64,000 nt of DNA. It comes from Sambucus nigra. Lineage: Eukaryota; Streptophyta; Magnoliopsida; Dipsacales; Adoxaceae. Position numbers and translations under genes: made by a program. The first letter of the stretch is position 1, and every line of letters starts with the position of its first letter. Location of the stretch: contig OX422221.1 of the NCBI GenBank assembly GCA_949130495.1, forward strand, positions 142,943,405-143,007,404, written 5' to 3'. The notes under the pieces are model-generated. The model made no database searches. It was not told the DNA's origin and saw nothing but the letters and a program-made list of their open reading frames with translations. Of this stretch, positions 1 to 9,718 are shown in pieces.

Positions 1-1
1 A

Positions 2-955
2 AAATCAGCTTTTTGTACTAGATATGGTCGCTATGAATTTCTTGTGATGCCATTTGGAGTAACTAATGCACCAGCCGCTTTTATGGATATGATGAATAAA
101 GTGTTTAGAAAATATTTGGATCAGTGTGTGGCTGTTTTCATTGATGACATCCTTATTTATTCCAAAGGTATTGAAGAACACGAGAAGCATTTGGAGATAG
201 TATTACAAATCCTTAGGAAAGAGAAATTATATGCGAAATTAAAGAAGTGTGAATTTTGGTTGCCTAGTGTTTCTTTTCTAGGACATGTCATATCCAAGGA
301 GGGAGTGTCGATTGATCCTCAAAAGATCGAGGCTATACTAGATTGGCCAAGGCCAATTAATGTGACGGAGATTCATAGTTTCCTAGGATTAACAAGTTAT
401 TATCGAAGATTTGTTGAAGGATTTTCTTGTATTGCCAAACATCTATCTAGGTTAACGCAAAAGAACGTGAAATATGAATGGTCTGAGGAAGTTGAGAATA
501 GTTTTCGAGAACTTAAGAATCGATTAGTTACTGCCCCAATTTTGACAATTCCTTCTAGGATAGGGGGATTTATGATTTATAGTGACGCTTCCAAAAATGG
601 TTTCAGATGTGTTCTAATGCAAATGGGAAATGTAGTAGCTTATGCCTCGAGACAGTTAAAACCACATGAGAAGAATTATCCAACCCATGACTTAGAATTA
701 GGAGCTGTAATTTTTGCTCTTAAGACTTGGAGACGCTATTTGTATGGTGAAACTTGTGATATTTATACCGATCAGAAGAGTTCGAAGTATATATTTACTC
801 AGAAAGAATTGAACATGAGACAAAGCAGGTGGTTAGAATTAATGAAGGATTATGATTTAAATATTCATTATCACCCAGGGAAAGCTAATGTAGTAGCCGA
901 CGCTTTAAGTAGAAAGTCTACACCAAATTTAGCATGTCTTATTACCAGCCATTAA
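2..955 (+). pseudogene. pol fragment: reverse transcriptase C-terminal part plus RNase H
   Basis: The reading frame is open from the first bases of the window, so the true start lies outside. The RT part shows the [12 protein letters not shown] region and the catalytic [10 protein letters not shown] box, then the FLGHVIS thumb motif. The RNase H part shows YSDASKNG (first catalytic Asp), [13 protein letters not shown] (catalytic Glu) and YTDQKSS (second Asp), ending near [16 protein letters not shown], a standard gypsy RNase H end. The frame closes at a TAA (953-955), and the same frame continues into integrase, so this is an internal stop in a former polyprotein. RT and RNase H would copy element RNA into DNA inside cytoplasmic particles. 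Confidence 0.93.
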
Positions 956-961
956 GCTCTA

Positions 962-1363
962 TTGAAAGATATGAGAAGTATGGAAATAGATGTACGTATT
1001 TATAGCAAAGGAGGAATAATCGAAAACTTACAAGTACAACCCATGTTGATGGAAAGGATCAAAAGTGCACAAATATATGACCCACAACTGAAGAAGATTA
1101 GAGAAGAAGTTATCGAAGGGAAGAGAATCGAATTTGCAATACGAGAGGATATATTGAGGTTTGGAAATAGAGTGTACGTGTCATATGATGCCCGACTAAA
1201 GAGGCAGATTTTAGAGGAAGGTCATTACTCGAGATTCATAGTTCATCCCAAAAATACCAAGATGTATAGAGATCTTCGAGAAGTGTTTTGGTGGAATAAC
1301 ATGAAAAGGGAGATAGTAGAGTTTGTATCTCAGTGTTTTATCTGTCAACAAGTAAAAGCTTAA
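962..1363 (+). pseudogene. pol fragment: integrase N-terminal zinc-binding domain
   Basis: Same frame as the RNase H segment upstream. It contains the HHCC signature of gypsy integrases: a His pair in HYSRFIVH and a Cys pair in CFICQQ, with the usual YRDLREVFWW spacer between. This domain multimerises integrase and helps hold the LTR ends. It ends at a TAA (1361-1363) where related proteins read on into the linker before the catalytic core. The unusual AKA-N-Q-K-P-S-G context after the stop is the normal linker, so no bases appear lost. Confidence 0.88.
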
Positions 1364-2248
1364 AATCAGAAACCATCAGGATTATTAGAACCTTTACCTA
1401 TCCCTGAGTGGAAATGGGAACATAGTACCATGGATTTTGTGACAGGGCTTCCAATAAGGTCCAATGGTAATGATTCCATTTGGGTAATTATTGATAGGTT
1501 AACTAAATCTGCTCATTTTCTTGCCATTAAGATTACCCATTCCTTAGAAAAGTTAGCTAAATTGTATATACGGGAAATTATTAAGCTTCATGGAACCCTA
1601 GTTTCAATTGTTTCTGATCGTGACAGTAGATTTGTGTCTCGCTTTTAGAAAAGCCTACAAGCAGCCATGGGAACACAATTGAATTTCAGCACCGCTTTTC
1701 ATCCTCAAATAGATGGACGATCTGAGAGAACCATTCAAACCTTAGAGGTTATTCTTAGGGCATGTGTGCTTGATCTGAAGGGGAATTGGGATGATCATTT
1801 ATCGTTAGTAGAATTTGCATATAATAATAGTTATCAAGCAAGTATTCAAATGGCTACATATGAGGCACTTTATGGAAGAAGGTTTTGTTCCCTTACATGT
1901 TGGGTAGAAGTTAGAGAAAGAAAATTATTGGAACCAGAATTGATCCAGATCACAATAGAGAAAGTGAAATTGATACAAGACCGACTTCGAATTGCTCAAA
2001 TCCGTCAAAAGAGTTATGTTGACAATCACCGACAAGAGTTGAAATTCCTAAGAGGAGATTATGTGTTCTTACAAGTATCGTCGACAAAGGGAGTAATACG
2101 GTTTGGGAAGAAAGTAAAGTTGAGTCCAAGATACATAGGAACTTTTGAAATCCTTGAAAGGAGAGGTTTTATTGCGTATCGAATATCCTTATCCCTTGAA
2201 CTCTCTAGAGTGCACAATGTGCTTTATATTTCAATGATGAAGAAATAA
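1364..2248 (+). pseudogene. pol fragment: integrase catalytic core and C-terminal region
   Basis: The DDE core is recognisable: first Asp in TMDFVTGLP, second Asp in VSDRDSRF, Glu in DGRSERTIQ. It is followed by the conserved LVEFAYNNSY and YEALYGRR segments and by the GDYVFLQVSSTKG and LSPRYIGTFEIL motifs of the C-terminal region. The frame is interrupted by a TAG at 1646-1648 just after the second Asp and by a TAA at 2246-2248. No frameshift is needed to read through either. The domain would join the cDNA to host DNA. Confidence 0.9.
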
Positions 2249-2458
2249 ATCCCTGATCCATCACATATCTTAAGTCACGAGCCTCTTCAAGTTAGAGAAA
2301 ATTTTACATACATTGAGCATCCACTGGAAATCTTGGACCATAAAGATCAAATATTACGAACCAAGGTTATTCCACTAGTCAAAGTATTATTGCGGAATCA
2401 TTCTGTTGAAGAAGCAACATGGGAGCAGGAAGATGAAAGAAAAGAGCGATATCCATAG
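2249..2458 (+). pseudogene. chromodomain-like C-terminus of integrase
   Basis: The same frame continues past the 2246 stop with IPDPSHIL, EHPLEILD, VIPLVKVLLRNHS and EEATWEQEDE motifs, typical of the terminal chromodomain of plant chromoviruses, which binds chromatin marks and biases insertion. It ends at TAG 2456-2458, about 50 bp before the polypurine tract, so this is probably close to the natural end of pol. Confidence 0.75.
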
Positions 2459-2505
2459 ATTTTTGAAAATTAATGTAAGTAAAGTTCGGGGACCAAACTT
2501 TTTAT

Positions 2506-2518
2506 AAGGAGGGTAGGA
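2506..2518 (+). promoter_or_regulatory. polypurine tract
   Basis: The purine-rich AAGGAGGGTAGGA lies directly against the LTR start at 2519. Such tracts prime plus-strand DNA synthesis. This fixes the orientation of the element as plus strand and identifies the following repeat as the 3' LTR. Confidence 0.85.
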
Positions 2519-2970
2519 TGTAATGACCCCATTTTTATATACTCTTATATGGTTTGTTTTTTAAATTGCGTCTCATTTACTATCTAATAAATGTTGTATT
2601 ATTACAAATCGGATATTCAGGATTCTTAATTTGACAAAGACCATTTTTAAATTTGAAGAATCAACGGTAAAATGGGTCAAATTGAGATTTTATGGTGCAT
2701 TCTAAGATAAGTGATAAGTTTTGGGGTAGAAAATATAATTTTATGAAACTTTAGGGACTTGGTTTTAATAAAGAAAGTTTCAGGGACAAGATTGAAAAAT
2801 AAAAGGGGCCTTTTCATAAATAAAATATTTTTAGGGACCTATAAGAAATATTGAAAATATATGGTGTGAAATTACCAAAATGCCCTTCAGGTGCAAAATG
2901 ACCCTTATACCCTTAATACCTTTCCACCTCGTGCTCGACACCTCGTGATCGGTTTTGACACCTCCACTAT

Positions 2971-3060
2971 ACACGTGTCGTCATTAGAGGATAAGTCAAA
3001 ACATGTGTCGTCCTTAGAGACAAAGCTAAAACACGTGTCGTCATTGGGTGAATTAAGACT
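2971..3060 (+). repeat. three 30-bp tandem repeats carrying G-box-like palindromes
   Basis: Three consecutive 30-bp units each start ACAYGTGTCGTC. Units one and three contain the palindrome ACACGTGT with a CACGTG core (G-box); unit two has CATGTG. A further GACACGTGTC sits at 3125. The block ends about 100 bp upstream of the TATA box, in the U3 position of the LTR, so it looks like a repeated enhancer. Confidence 0.75.
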
Positions 3061-3158
3061 GCAAGACGCCTTCGTTACGCGACACTTCAATGCGGACTCG
3101 CCGTTGTAAAGGCTTGGTCAGATAGACACGTGTCAACATCGGGGGATCTTCGAAAAAT

Positions 3159-3167
3159 TATAAATAG
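3159..3167 (+). promoter_or_regulatory. TATA box of the LTR promoter
   Basis: TATAAATAG is a near-consensus plant TATA box within the LTR, downstream of the G-box repeats. Transcription would be expected to start about 30 bp downstream, in the CTTAGG-TTTC area near 3190. No transcript data are available. Confidence 0.65.
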
Positions 3168-4740
3168 GGACTTAGGTTTCATTTGAAACTCACACCAATT
3201 CCTTGAGAATTATAGAAAGAAATAGTGAGAAAGTTTAAGAAGAAGTTCTTAGGGATATTCATCTTAAGGTAATCTTAATGTTATAATGCATCTTTATAGT
3301 TTTAATTTATTATTTTATAGCTTTACTTAGTAGATATGCTGGTAAAATGCACTAAAGGATTCACTAATAAAAACTAAAAATCTAGAAAAAAATCCAAGTT
3401 GATTTTATTTTCAATAGATGTAAACTTTTTTGAAATTATACGCTTTTAAAAATGATTCTTTTTAAAGAAATTGCTCGTTATTATGGAATCCCATTTAAGT
3501 TATTCCAAAGTCAGGCCCGGTGAAGTTCTATCTAGATGATATGGTATTTAAGTGGTGCCCCTGTGACCCTCCATCTCTACTGGGAGCCGACTGATGAGGA
3601 AGGACTATGAATTGAATTCTTCAATTACGATCAATGAGTTTCAAAAGTTGACAAATGGGGATTCAGTAATCCTTTAAAAGAAGAAGTTATTATTAAAGTA
3701 TAGTATAAACTGGACCTTAGAACATGTACTTAAATCTTTATCAGATTAACGTGTAATCGAAGACTCAATACTAGTAAATTCGACATCTATTTTGGGTGAG
3801 TACTCTGACATTGCTTGTGCATTTTAATTATATGATATTACGCAAACTATGTATTTTGTGAAATGCTTTTATTCTCAAAATGCATCCGATACCGATGATT
3901 GATTCATTTGTGATATGTTTATATCTCTCCATATAGACATACTGATCGAAATGAGTATTGAAGATGAGATTGATTATTGAAAATAAGATTTGTCCTAAGG
4001 GACCTCTTTACTGACTGACCTTCCCAGCTGGGTTATCGCTGGTGTGCCCTAAATAACTTGTTGTGACGAACTAGTTCGATTGACACTCAACTACCGGGGT
4101 ATAATACGGTAGAAGAATACGGTATTGGAGTGTACTTGGCCATCAAAATGATATGATTGAAAAGAAAAAGATATCACATTTGATTTGTTGAATTCGTTCT
4201 ATTCTGAGCTATCCAATTGTGATATATATACTTTCATTTCAAAATATATATCTATTTACTGCAAGTTCCTATCCATATATGTATATGCCTTATCTTTTGA
4301 CTTGAATAGGTATCTATTTTCTGAAAACCCTGGAATGTCTGGAGATTGAACCTCATTCGGCTTTTAGCTGATGTTGTATAAATAACCATTTTTCAGGAAA
4401 CGTTTAAGCTTATGGACGGAACAAAAAAGGACTATAGTGAAGATTTAGCTTTTAGAGCTCTTTTTGTAAAATGTTTATTTTAAGCATGTTTGGCTCTCTT
4501 GTAATAAGTTTTAAATTTTCTCTTAAGTTGTAACTCGTTGTTGCTTTTAATATATATGAAGTTTCCTTTAGAAAGCTCTGATGACGTAATTCCTTTACTT
4601 TCAGTATTTTACGATTCATAACCATGAGATAATATTTCCGTTGCATTTATTTAAGGAAACAATTAAATAGGAATATTTTTACCTTGGTGGCATGTCAAGA
4701 CACTCGTTCCTTACTATTATTTTGGGTCGGGGTCGTGACA

Positions 4741-6105
4741 TTAAATCTAGAGGCTGACCCTCAAAATAAAATTCTCCGGTACCGTTTAATCTCACGTTTA
4801 AAAAGTGCTAAACATTTCAAAGTTCAAACACTCAGCCACATTTTTCCCTTTCTTTCTCATGATTACATTAGTTCAATTGAGGCATAATATCAACCACATC
4901 AGAGAGCTAAATAAAAAATATAGTGTGCATGCTTAAGAAAAATAAAAAACTACAAGCCAAACGGCGTAGCAAATAAGAGTAGACAGGCCATGAAATATTG
5001 TTGTGAATGAAAGAACCAAACATAAAAAACTAATGAAAACTCCTGATTTTCCAATATTTTCAAATAACACGAATTAGTAAAAAAACAGAGGTCAAAAAAA
5101 TCAAACATTTTATGTATTTTCCAATATTTAAAACACAGGTAGACATGATTTTGTCACAAAAGCCAAACATCAAATAACACTAATCCAAACTTAATTCGGA
5201 AACATCCAATGAACACTCCACATATTGAAAACAGAGGTAGAAATGGGTTCAACAATAAAACCAACATCTAAATCAAACACAAATTGGTTCAACAATAAAA
5301 CCAATACATTTTGACTTTAAATCTCAAGAAATGTCGTAAAACACAAAATTAAGATACCATATGGATATTTCCTCAAACACATGGTAGGCATAAAATATAT
5401 TTGTCAAAAAAAGTCATGATGTCTACCTGTGAGAGACATTGAGATATCATTAAACCCCTCTTGCATCAAGGCCTTCTCCGACATCATTACAGGATAAAAA
5501 TGATTTAGTTGTTTTCGCAGTCAAAAATTTTCAAAAATAATGAAGACTAAATAAATAGAGACCTTCTACAAAGTATAAACTTTATAAAGTAGTTATGAAT
5601 TTCACACATAAATACCTCTTACACATGAGAGAACCAAAAAAGAAAGAATATTCCTTTATTACAGATGAAAGACCCAACGCTAGATCTGTAAAACATGTGA
5701 AAAGTGTCCAGATCACGTATTAGATATGAAAGACCCATGTGAAAAGATTACCTTCTTGGATGATACAAAGATGCGAGAGATGGAGAGGACAGCGAGCGAA
5801 TGAGGAAGATAATGAGGGAGACGGGGGGTGAAGGAGGGAGATATCAAGAAAGAGATATGTGGTTTCGTGTGTGAAATGAGAGAGTCTTCCAAAAATACCC
5901 CAATTTTTGAATTTTAGGGTGAGTTTGATAAGGAAAAAAATGGGGGGAAACCAAATAATTGAGGGGTAGACTTGTAAAAAACAAAGGGATGTGATCTGAA
6001 CCATTAAAATGTGTAAAAATATGTAAGGAGGTGGCACACATCTAAACCATTAAAATGTGTAGATAATTCAAAAACCAACCTATCTTATTATATAGATATT
6101 CGCTA
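4741..6105. other. AT-rich non-coding stretch between two retrotransposons
   Basis: I see no gene, RNA or clear transposon here. Two direct copies of ACCATTAAAATGTGTA occur near 6000 and 6046, and pyrimidine-rich minus-strand stretches at 5720-6040 make short open frames with no recognisable domain. Confidence 0.5.

Positions 6106-6178
<73 letters not shown>
6106..6178. repeat. compound (TA)n(TG)n microsatellite against an LTR end
   Basis: A short TA run changes to about 33 TG units and runs directly into the LTR terminus TGTGGTGACAG at 6175. The other flank of the same element (19815 on) is pure TA. The TG run therefore probably grew from the LTR's own TGTG end after insertion into a TA repeat. 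Confidence 0.85.
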
Positions 6179-6179
<1 letters not shown>

Positions 6180-6579
6180 TGACAGTTATTATGCAACACA
6201 AATAGATAAGAGAAAGGAAATCACCAAGTAAGAAAAAGGAATGTAAAATGACAATCACACAACAAAGGATGTACGTGGTTCAGCAAAGAAGTGCCTACAT
6301 CCACGGTGGTGCAGTTGGTTTTATTTCTATATACTCTGAGGAGTGATTACGGAGAATACAACTTGTCCTTTTCCCCCGGACCTAGGGTTTAATAGATACA
6401 TGTACATTTAGGTGGGTGGGGGTGATGGGTTCCCCCACGTCTTCCATCTTTCCTATAACTTCCCTTCAGGGGAACGTGGGAAGAGACCGAATCAAAATAA
6501 GAGGTGCGGGGCCTAGACTTTGGGCCGTCATAACTGGGCTACTCGTCTAGGCCCATGGTATTAATTCTGGGTACCCACA
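6175..6579 (-). repeat. 3' LTR of the Tat-lineage element
   Basis: 405 bp from TGTGGTGACAG to GGGTACCCACA, matched end to end by the copy at 19410-19814 with scattered substitutions (for example CTACATCC here, CTATGTCC there). On the minus strand it starts TGTGGGTACCC, directly after the polypurine tract. Confidence 0.95.
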
Positions 6580-6591
6580 ATTTCCCCTAAG
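6580..6591 (-). promoter_or_regulatory. polypurine tract of the Tat-lineage element
   Basis: On the minus strand this reads CTTAGGGGAAAT directly before the 3' LTR. It confirms that the retroviral genes are read on the minus strand. Confidence 0.8.
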
Positions 6592-6958
6592 TTTGTTGGG
6601 CCATGTGGGCTCAATTAATTTAAATGATTAGCCATAATGGATTTTTTGCAATTCTTTGAAAGTTGTGAAGTTGATTTTGGCGGCACCCGCTTCGTTTATT
6701 ATGCACTATGATTAGCAGAACTTGAAGGTTTGTTGGAATAGTCACTTTTCTACCGTCGCTTCAGTCCTTCCAGCATTCTTCTACTTTCAGTGAGCTCTAA
6801 CGCTTCGTACCTTCTTCTCTTAATCTCCATTCTCATTGCTTCTTAGTTGTTTGGGCTCGTGCTTCTTCATCGCTTGAATCGATCTTCTATTTTGTAAGTT
6901 TTCCGTGCCCTTTCTTTGTACTTTTTCTTTGAGTTTGTAGCTTTTCTAGGGTTTTCCA
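6592..6958 (+). promoter_or_regulatory. presumed promoter and 5' leader of the antisense gene
   Basis: This 367-bp stretch separates the polypurine tract from the start codon at 6959. It is rich in CT-runs near 6760-6860, as plant leaders often are. A GTAAGT at 6894 and TTTGTAG ending at 6940 resemble a leader intron, but 47 bp is too short for a normal plant intron. No clear TATA box was found. Confidence 0.35.
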
Positions 6959-7552
6959 ATGGCGAAGATTGGAAATAGGTCAGTCTCTGAATTTAGGAAA
7001 TTTTACAACATCCCTGAGTGGGTAGATATTGAGTGTTGTGCCTCCCCTCCTAGAAACGTTAGGGACATAGATGATGCCCACTGGATCCACGTCTTGTTGC
7101 TTTCCCACGGGGGACTCACTTTTCCTCCTAATGATTTATTTTTGCATTTTTTTAGCTATTTTAATATTGTTCCTTCACAATGTTCGCCTAATGTGTGGAA
7201 AATAGTAAATGGCGTACATAGGATAAATCAATTGTATGGTACTAGGTTAGGGCTCGCCGAGGTCTGTTTTTGCTACTCCTTATCTCGAACTAGCTCTGGT
7301 GTTCTTTACCTCAAAGCTAGGAGCCCTGGAAGGGTATTGGTAGTAAATCTACCTGATTCCCATAAGGACTACTGGCAAGAAGGTTTCCTTGTAAGAAATT
7401 AGCAGTTTTCTCCGCAATGTGACGGGTCGAGGTCTGAGAGGTTCTCTGTTCCCTTTTATGGGGAGGAATACATAGGTAGACATTGTACTGTTGTTTCGCC
7501 TTTTGTTGATTTGTGATCTTTCTAACACCTCTTTGCTTTTTCTTCCACATCG
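6959..7552 (+). pseudogene. antisense gene, 5' part: 'putative gypsy-type transposon' domain (Transposase_28-like)
   Basis: The start is the ATG at 6959 (MAKIGNRSVSEF). The segment from about residue 45 matches the pattern I associate with Pfam Transposase_28 (PF04195): HGGLTFPP near the start, a hydrophobic LFLHFFSYFNI helix, PSQCSPNVWKIV, and the closing DSHKDYWQEGFLVR. Despite the name, the family is known from extra genes in plant Tat elements and has no proven transposase activity. A TAG at 7400 ends the frame. Codons beyond it still look coding to about 7510, and the first intron probably ends at the CATCGAG acceptor at 7552. Its donor is uncertain: a GTAAGA lies at 7391, inside the domain end. 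The gene runs opposite to gag-pol. Confidence 0.72.
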
Positions 7553-8369
7553 AGGTCAAAGAACTTGGAGCCTGCTCTCAGCGAGGTTCGTATCTCGGAA
7601 TTGGTTAAGGCTTGGAACATCAGGGAGCCTTTGGGTGACGGTGAGCATCCCAGGTCTGTTGCCTTTCTTCTCGAGTACAAGAACGTTGGCTCCATTTTCA
7701 TTGCGAGGCCTGTGGATTGTATCCCAGAGTTTGATTTATTCGAAGAAACTGTTGTGGTTCCTATCCACTTGGACGAGGAAGAGAGCAGCTCTGAGAGTGA
7801 CATTGTAGGAGTTGTAAGTGATTTGTGGGGAGAGAGCTCTAGCAGTAGCAGTTCTTCTAATCGTAGGGAGGTTTCTGAAGCTCGAGGGTCGTCGAGCACT
7901 TCCAGCGGTTTGAGCGAGGAGATGGTTCCTCCAAGGAAGAATTTGATCAGGGACGATGATGATGAGGACCATGTGCTCCTTGCACAAAGGTCGAAGAAGC
8001 AAAAATCTAATTCTGGGGCCGTGGTCATTGGTTCTCGGTCCTCTGCTCAGGAGCAGGAGAGGAAGAGAAAGGAAGAGGAGCAGGTGAGGGAGAGAGAGAG
8101 AAAATAGGAAGAAGATGGAAGAAAAGAAGAGGGTAGAGGAGAGGAAGAAGAAGGAGAGTGAGAAGGAGGAGGAGAGAAGGAGGGCAGAAGCGAGGACAAA
8201 GGTCGGGAATGCCTTAGTCCCGGTGTCCGCACTGCCCGAGGGAGCCTCTGTGGCAATTTCCCCCCAGTTGGCCCCAGCTCTGCTCGAGAGAGCTGTTCTC
8301 CCGGCTGATCGCCAAAGGGCAGTAGGGTCGGAGCAGTTGGCCCTTCATGCTAGTCAAAGGCTCGCTCTG
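7553..8369 (+). pseudogene. antisense gene, middle exon: Ser-rich linker and charged coiled coil
   Basis: The exon continues from the acceptor at 7552 with a conserved block (ISELVKAWNIREPLG), then an acidic and Ser-rich tract (EEESSSESD, SSSSSSSSN), a KKQK basic patch that could be a nuclear signal, and a Glu/Arg/Lys run that predicts a coiled coil. The frame is lost in a short GA repeat near 8090-8104, where slippage gives a TAG at 8105. The neighbouring frame then carries the coiled coil and a PALLERAVLP segment to the donor CTG/GTAAGG at 8369. The exon ends on a codon boundary. Confidence 0.65.
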
Positions 8370-8445
8370 GTAAGGCTTTTCACTTTTCTCCTATGTTGTT
8401 CTGAATTCCCTCATTTTCCTCTTCTGATGCCCTTTTTTTCTGCAG
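8370..8445 (+). other. spliceosomal intron of the antisense gene
   Basis: A 76-bp segment starts GTAAGG, has a strong pyrimidine tract (CCTTTTTTTCTGCAG) and ends in CAG. The frames on both sides are in phase 0 and join without a shift. The size fits a short plant intron. This is the best-supported intron in the window. Confidence 0.8.
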
Positions 8446-9105
8446 TTTGTTACTGACTTCACCGTGATGTATCGTTCACACGACGAGTTGGTGAAAATAA
8501 ACAGCAAGCTGGAGAAGGAAAATGCTTCCCTGAAGCTGAAGGGTAAAGAGCTCGAGGCTAGCTTTAAAGCCATTGACTCTGCTCGAATTTCATCCGACTT
8601 GGCTCTTGCGATTGCCAATAAGGAGAAGGACGCTTCAGTCCAGGATCTGAAGGAGCTGAGACAGGCCTACGACCTGGTTTGCTCAAGCAAACTTACTATC
8701 ATGGAGGAGAACAGGGTGCTCTCCGAAGAACTGAAGAAGAAGGAATCTGAGGCCGTTACTGCCAAGGAGGACTCTTACAATCCTGGTTGGGCTGCAGCAT
8801 ATGAGGATGCTGAAGTTCAGATAGGCTATATTAGTCGTCTGAACTTCAAGAAGGGATGGAACAAGGCCCTTTTGGCTTCTGGCGTCGACATCGATTCTCC
8901 CTTGTTTGACGAGCATGACCTAGGTCCGAAGCCAACCGTGGATGAAGTTCCTGCTCCAGTTGATGATCCTGCTCCTCAAGCGACCCCTACTGACGTTTCT
9001 CTGGTTGTGCGGATAGAGATTACCCCTGCTGAGGGCGGTGCTCCTGCTGATGTTGACAAGGGAAAGGGGCCATCGACCTCTGGGCCACCTGAGGTTGTCA
9101 ACTAG
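8446..9105 (+). pseudogene. antisense gene, 3' exon: coiled coil and GW-rich C-terminal region
   Basis: Starting at the acceptor at 8445 and open for 220 codons to TAG 9103-9105. It begins FVTDFTVMYRSHDEL, then a heptad-like region rich in Leu, Lys and Glu (KLEKENASLKLKGKELEASF), a short motif PGWAAAYEDAE and FKKGWNKALLASGVD, and an acidic, Pro-rich tail ending GPPEVVN. No enzymatic motif is visible, so an oligomerising or nucleic-acid-associated role is only a guess. With the two upstream exons the protein would be about 650 residues. Confidence 0.68.
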
Positions 9106-9191
9106 TTATCTACTAGGATTGCTCTGTACTTTTGGTTTTTTTTATCTGTAAATTTTGTCTTTACTGTTCGATGTACCTCCAATCTTTTATT

Positions 9192-9197
9192 AATAAA
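9192..9197 (+). terminator. possible poly(A) signal of the antisense gene
   Basis: AATAAA lies 87 bp after the TAG stop, preceded by a T-rich stretch, a normal spacing for a plant near-upstream element. Confidence 0.45.
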
Positions 9198-9262
9198 AAG
9201 GCTTCATTTTCTGCTCCCACTGATTTGTCTCTTTCTCTCCTTTATCTTTCTCTCGCTTGTAG

Positions 9263-9676
9263 TTAGTTGATGTGGATGATTACATTCCTTCTACTTACCA
9301 ATTGGGCAGGACCCTTGGTCCCAATGCGAGTCTCGAAGTTCGCCAGGCCTTCGTTAAGCTTTGCAAGTCCCTTAGATCTAGAAATTAGAAGTATAAGGAG
9401 CAATCTAAACTTGCGGCCAAGCTGAAGGACAGTCTCTAGGAGATGGAGGACATTGGTGCTTCAGTGCAAGAGGAGCTCAATGCGCTGAGGACAAAACTAT
9501 TAGAGACCTCCGAGATCAACCAAGTTGGGGAGGTTTTTCAGCAGGAGAATGAGGACCTGAGGAGAGAAGTCTTACGACTTAGGGAGCATGCGCCAAGCAC
9601 TGTTCCAGCAGTATTACAAGGCTCCTCATCATCGCGAACTAGAGTTGGTCATAATGTTACTCCTCCTGTGTCGTGA
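9263..9676 (+). pseudogene. second antisense module, first part: coiled-coil protein remnant
   Basis: A pyrimidine tract ending CTTGTAG (9262) precedes an open frame starting LVDVDDYIPSTYQLG. It has stops at 9386 and 9437 and then continues in the same frame through MEDIGASVQEELNALRTKL and EEVFQQENEDLRREVLRL, a clear coiled-coil pattern, to TGA 9674-9676. I see no start codon exon for this module. It may be a downstream part of the gene before it or a remnant of a second, related gene. Confidence 0.45.
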
Positions 9677-9718
9677 GGCTCCACTCGCCCACCTGTTCCG
9701 CGAGCTGGTAGGAGCACC

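Larger units (their letters stand above)
1..4740 (+). mobile_element. 3' portion of a Ty3/gypsy chromovirus
   Basis: Truncated by the window start. Reading 5' to 3' it shows the end of reverse transcriptase, RNase H, integrase, a chromodomain-like tail, a polypurine tract and a 2.2 kb LTR that opens TGTAATGACCCC and closes GGTCGTGACA. The RT-RNaseH-integrase order places it in Ty3/gypsy, and the chromodomain-like tail in the chromoviruses. All coding parts share one frame but carry in-frame stops at 953, 1361, 1646 and 2246, so it cannot make a full polyprotein. The gag and 5' LTR would lie left of the window. Confidence 0.9.
2519..4740 (+). repeat. 3' LTR of the chromovirus, 2222 bp
   Basis: It begins TGTAATGACCCC after the polypurine tract and ends GGGTCGTGACA, giving the short inverted ends (TGT...ACA) expected of an LTR. 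It contains a 30-bp G-box repeat block, a TATAAATAG box and, further on, an AAG/GTAATC donor-like site (3269) and a TTTTTCAG acceptor-like site (4396). The 5' partner and the left target-site duplication are outside the window, so the right border rests on the CA end only. Confidence 0.85.

Noticed and set aside
2891..3109. Overlapping frames on both strands with repeated HVSSLE / DDTCF
   Set aside because: They are produced by the 30-bp G-box repeats in the LTR.
4741..6105. Possible Helitron or MITE ends in the AT-rich spacer
   Set aside because: I found no convincing terminal hairpin, no paired inverted ends and no target duplication.
7522..8028. 168-codon minus-strand frame opposite the antisense gene
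   Set aside because: It lies in the sense direction of the Tat element but has no gag-pol motif. Codon patterns and domain matches support the plus strand here.
8047..8256. Minus-strand Ser/Pro-rich frame
   Set aside because: It is the complement of the Glu/Lys/Arg coiled-coil exon of the antisense gene.
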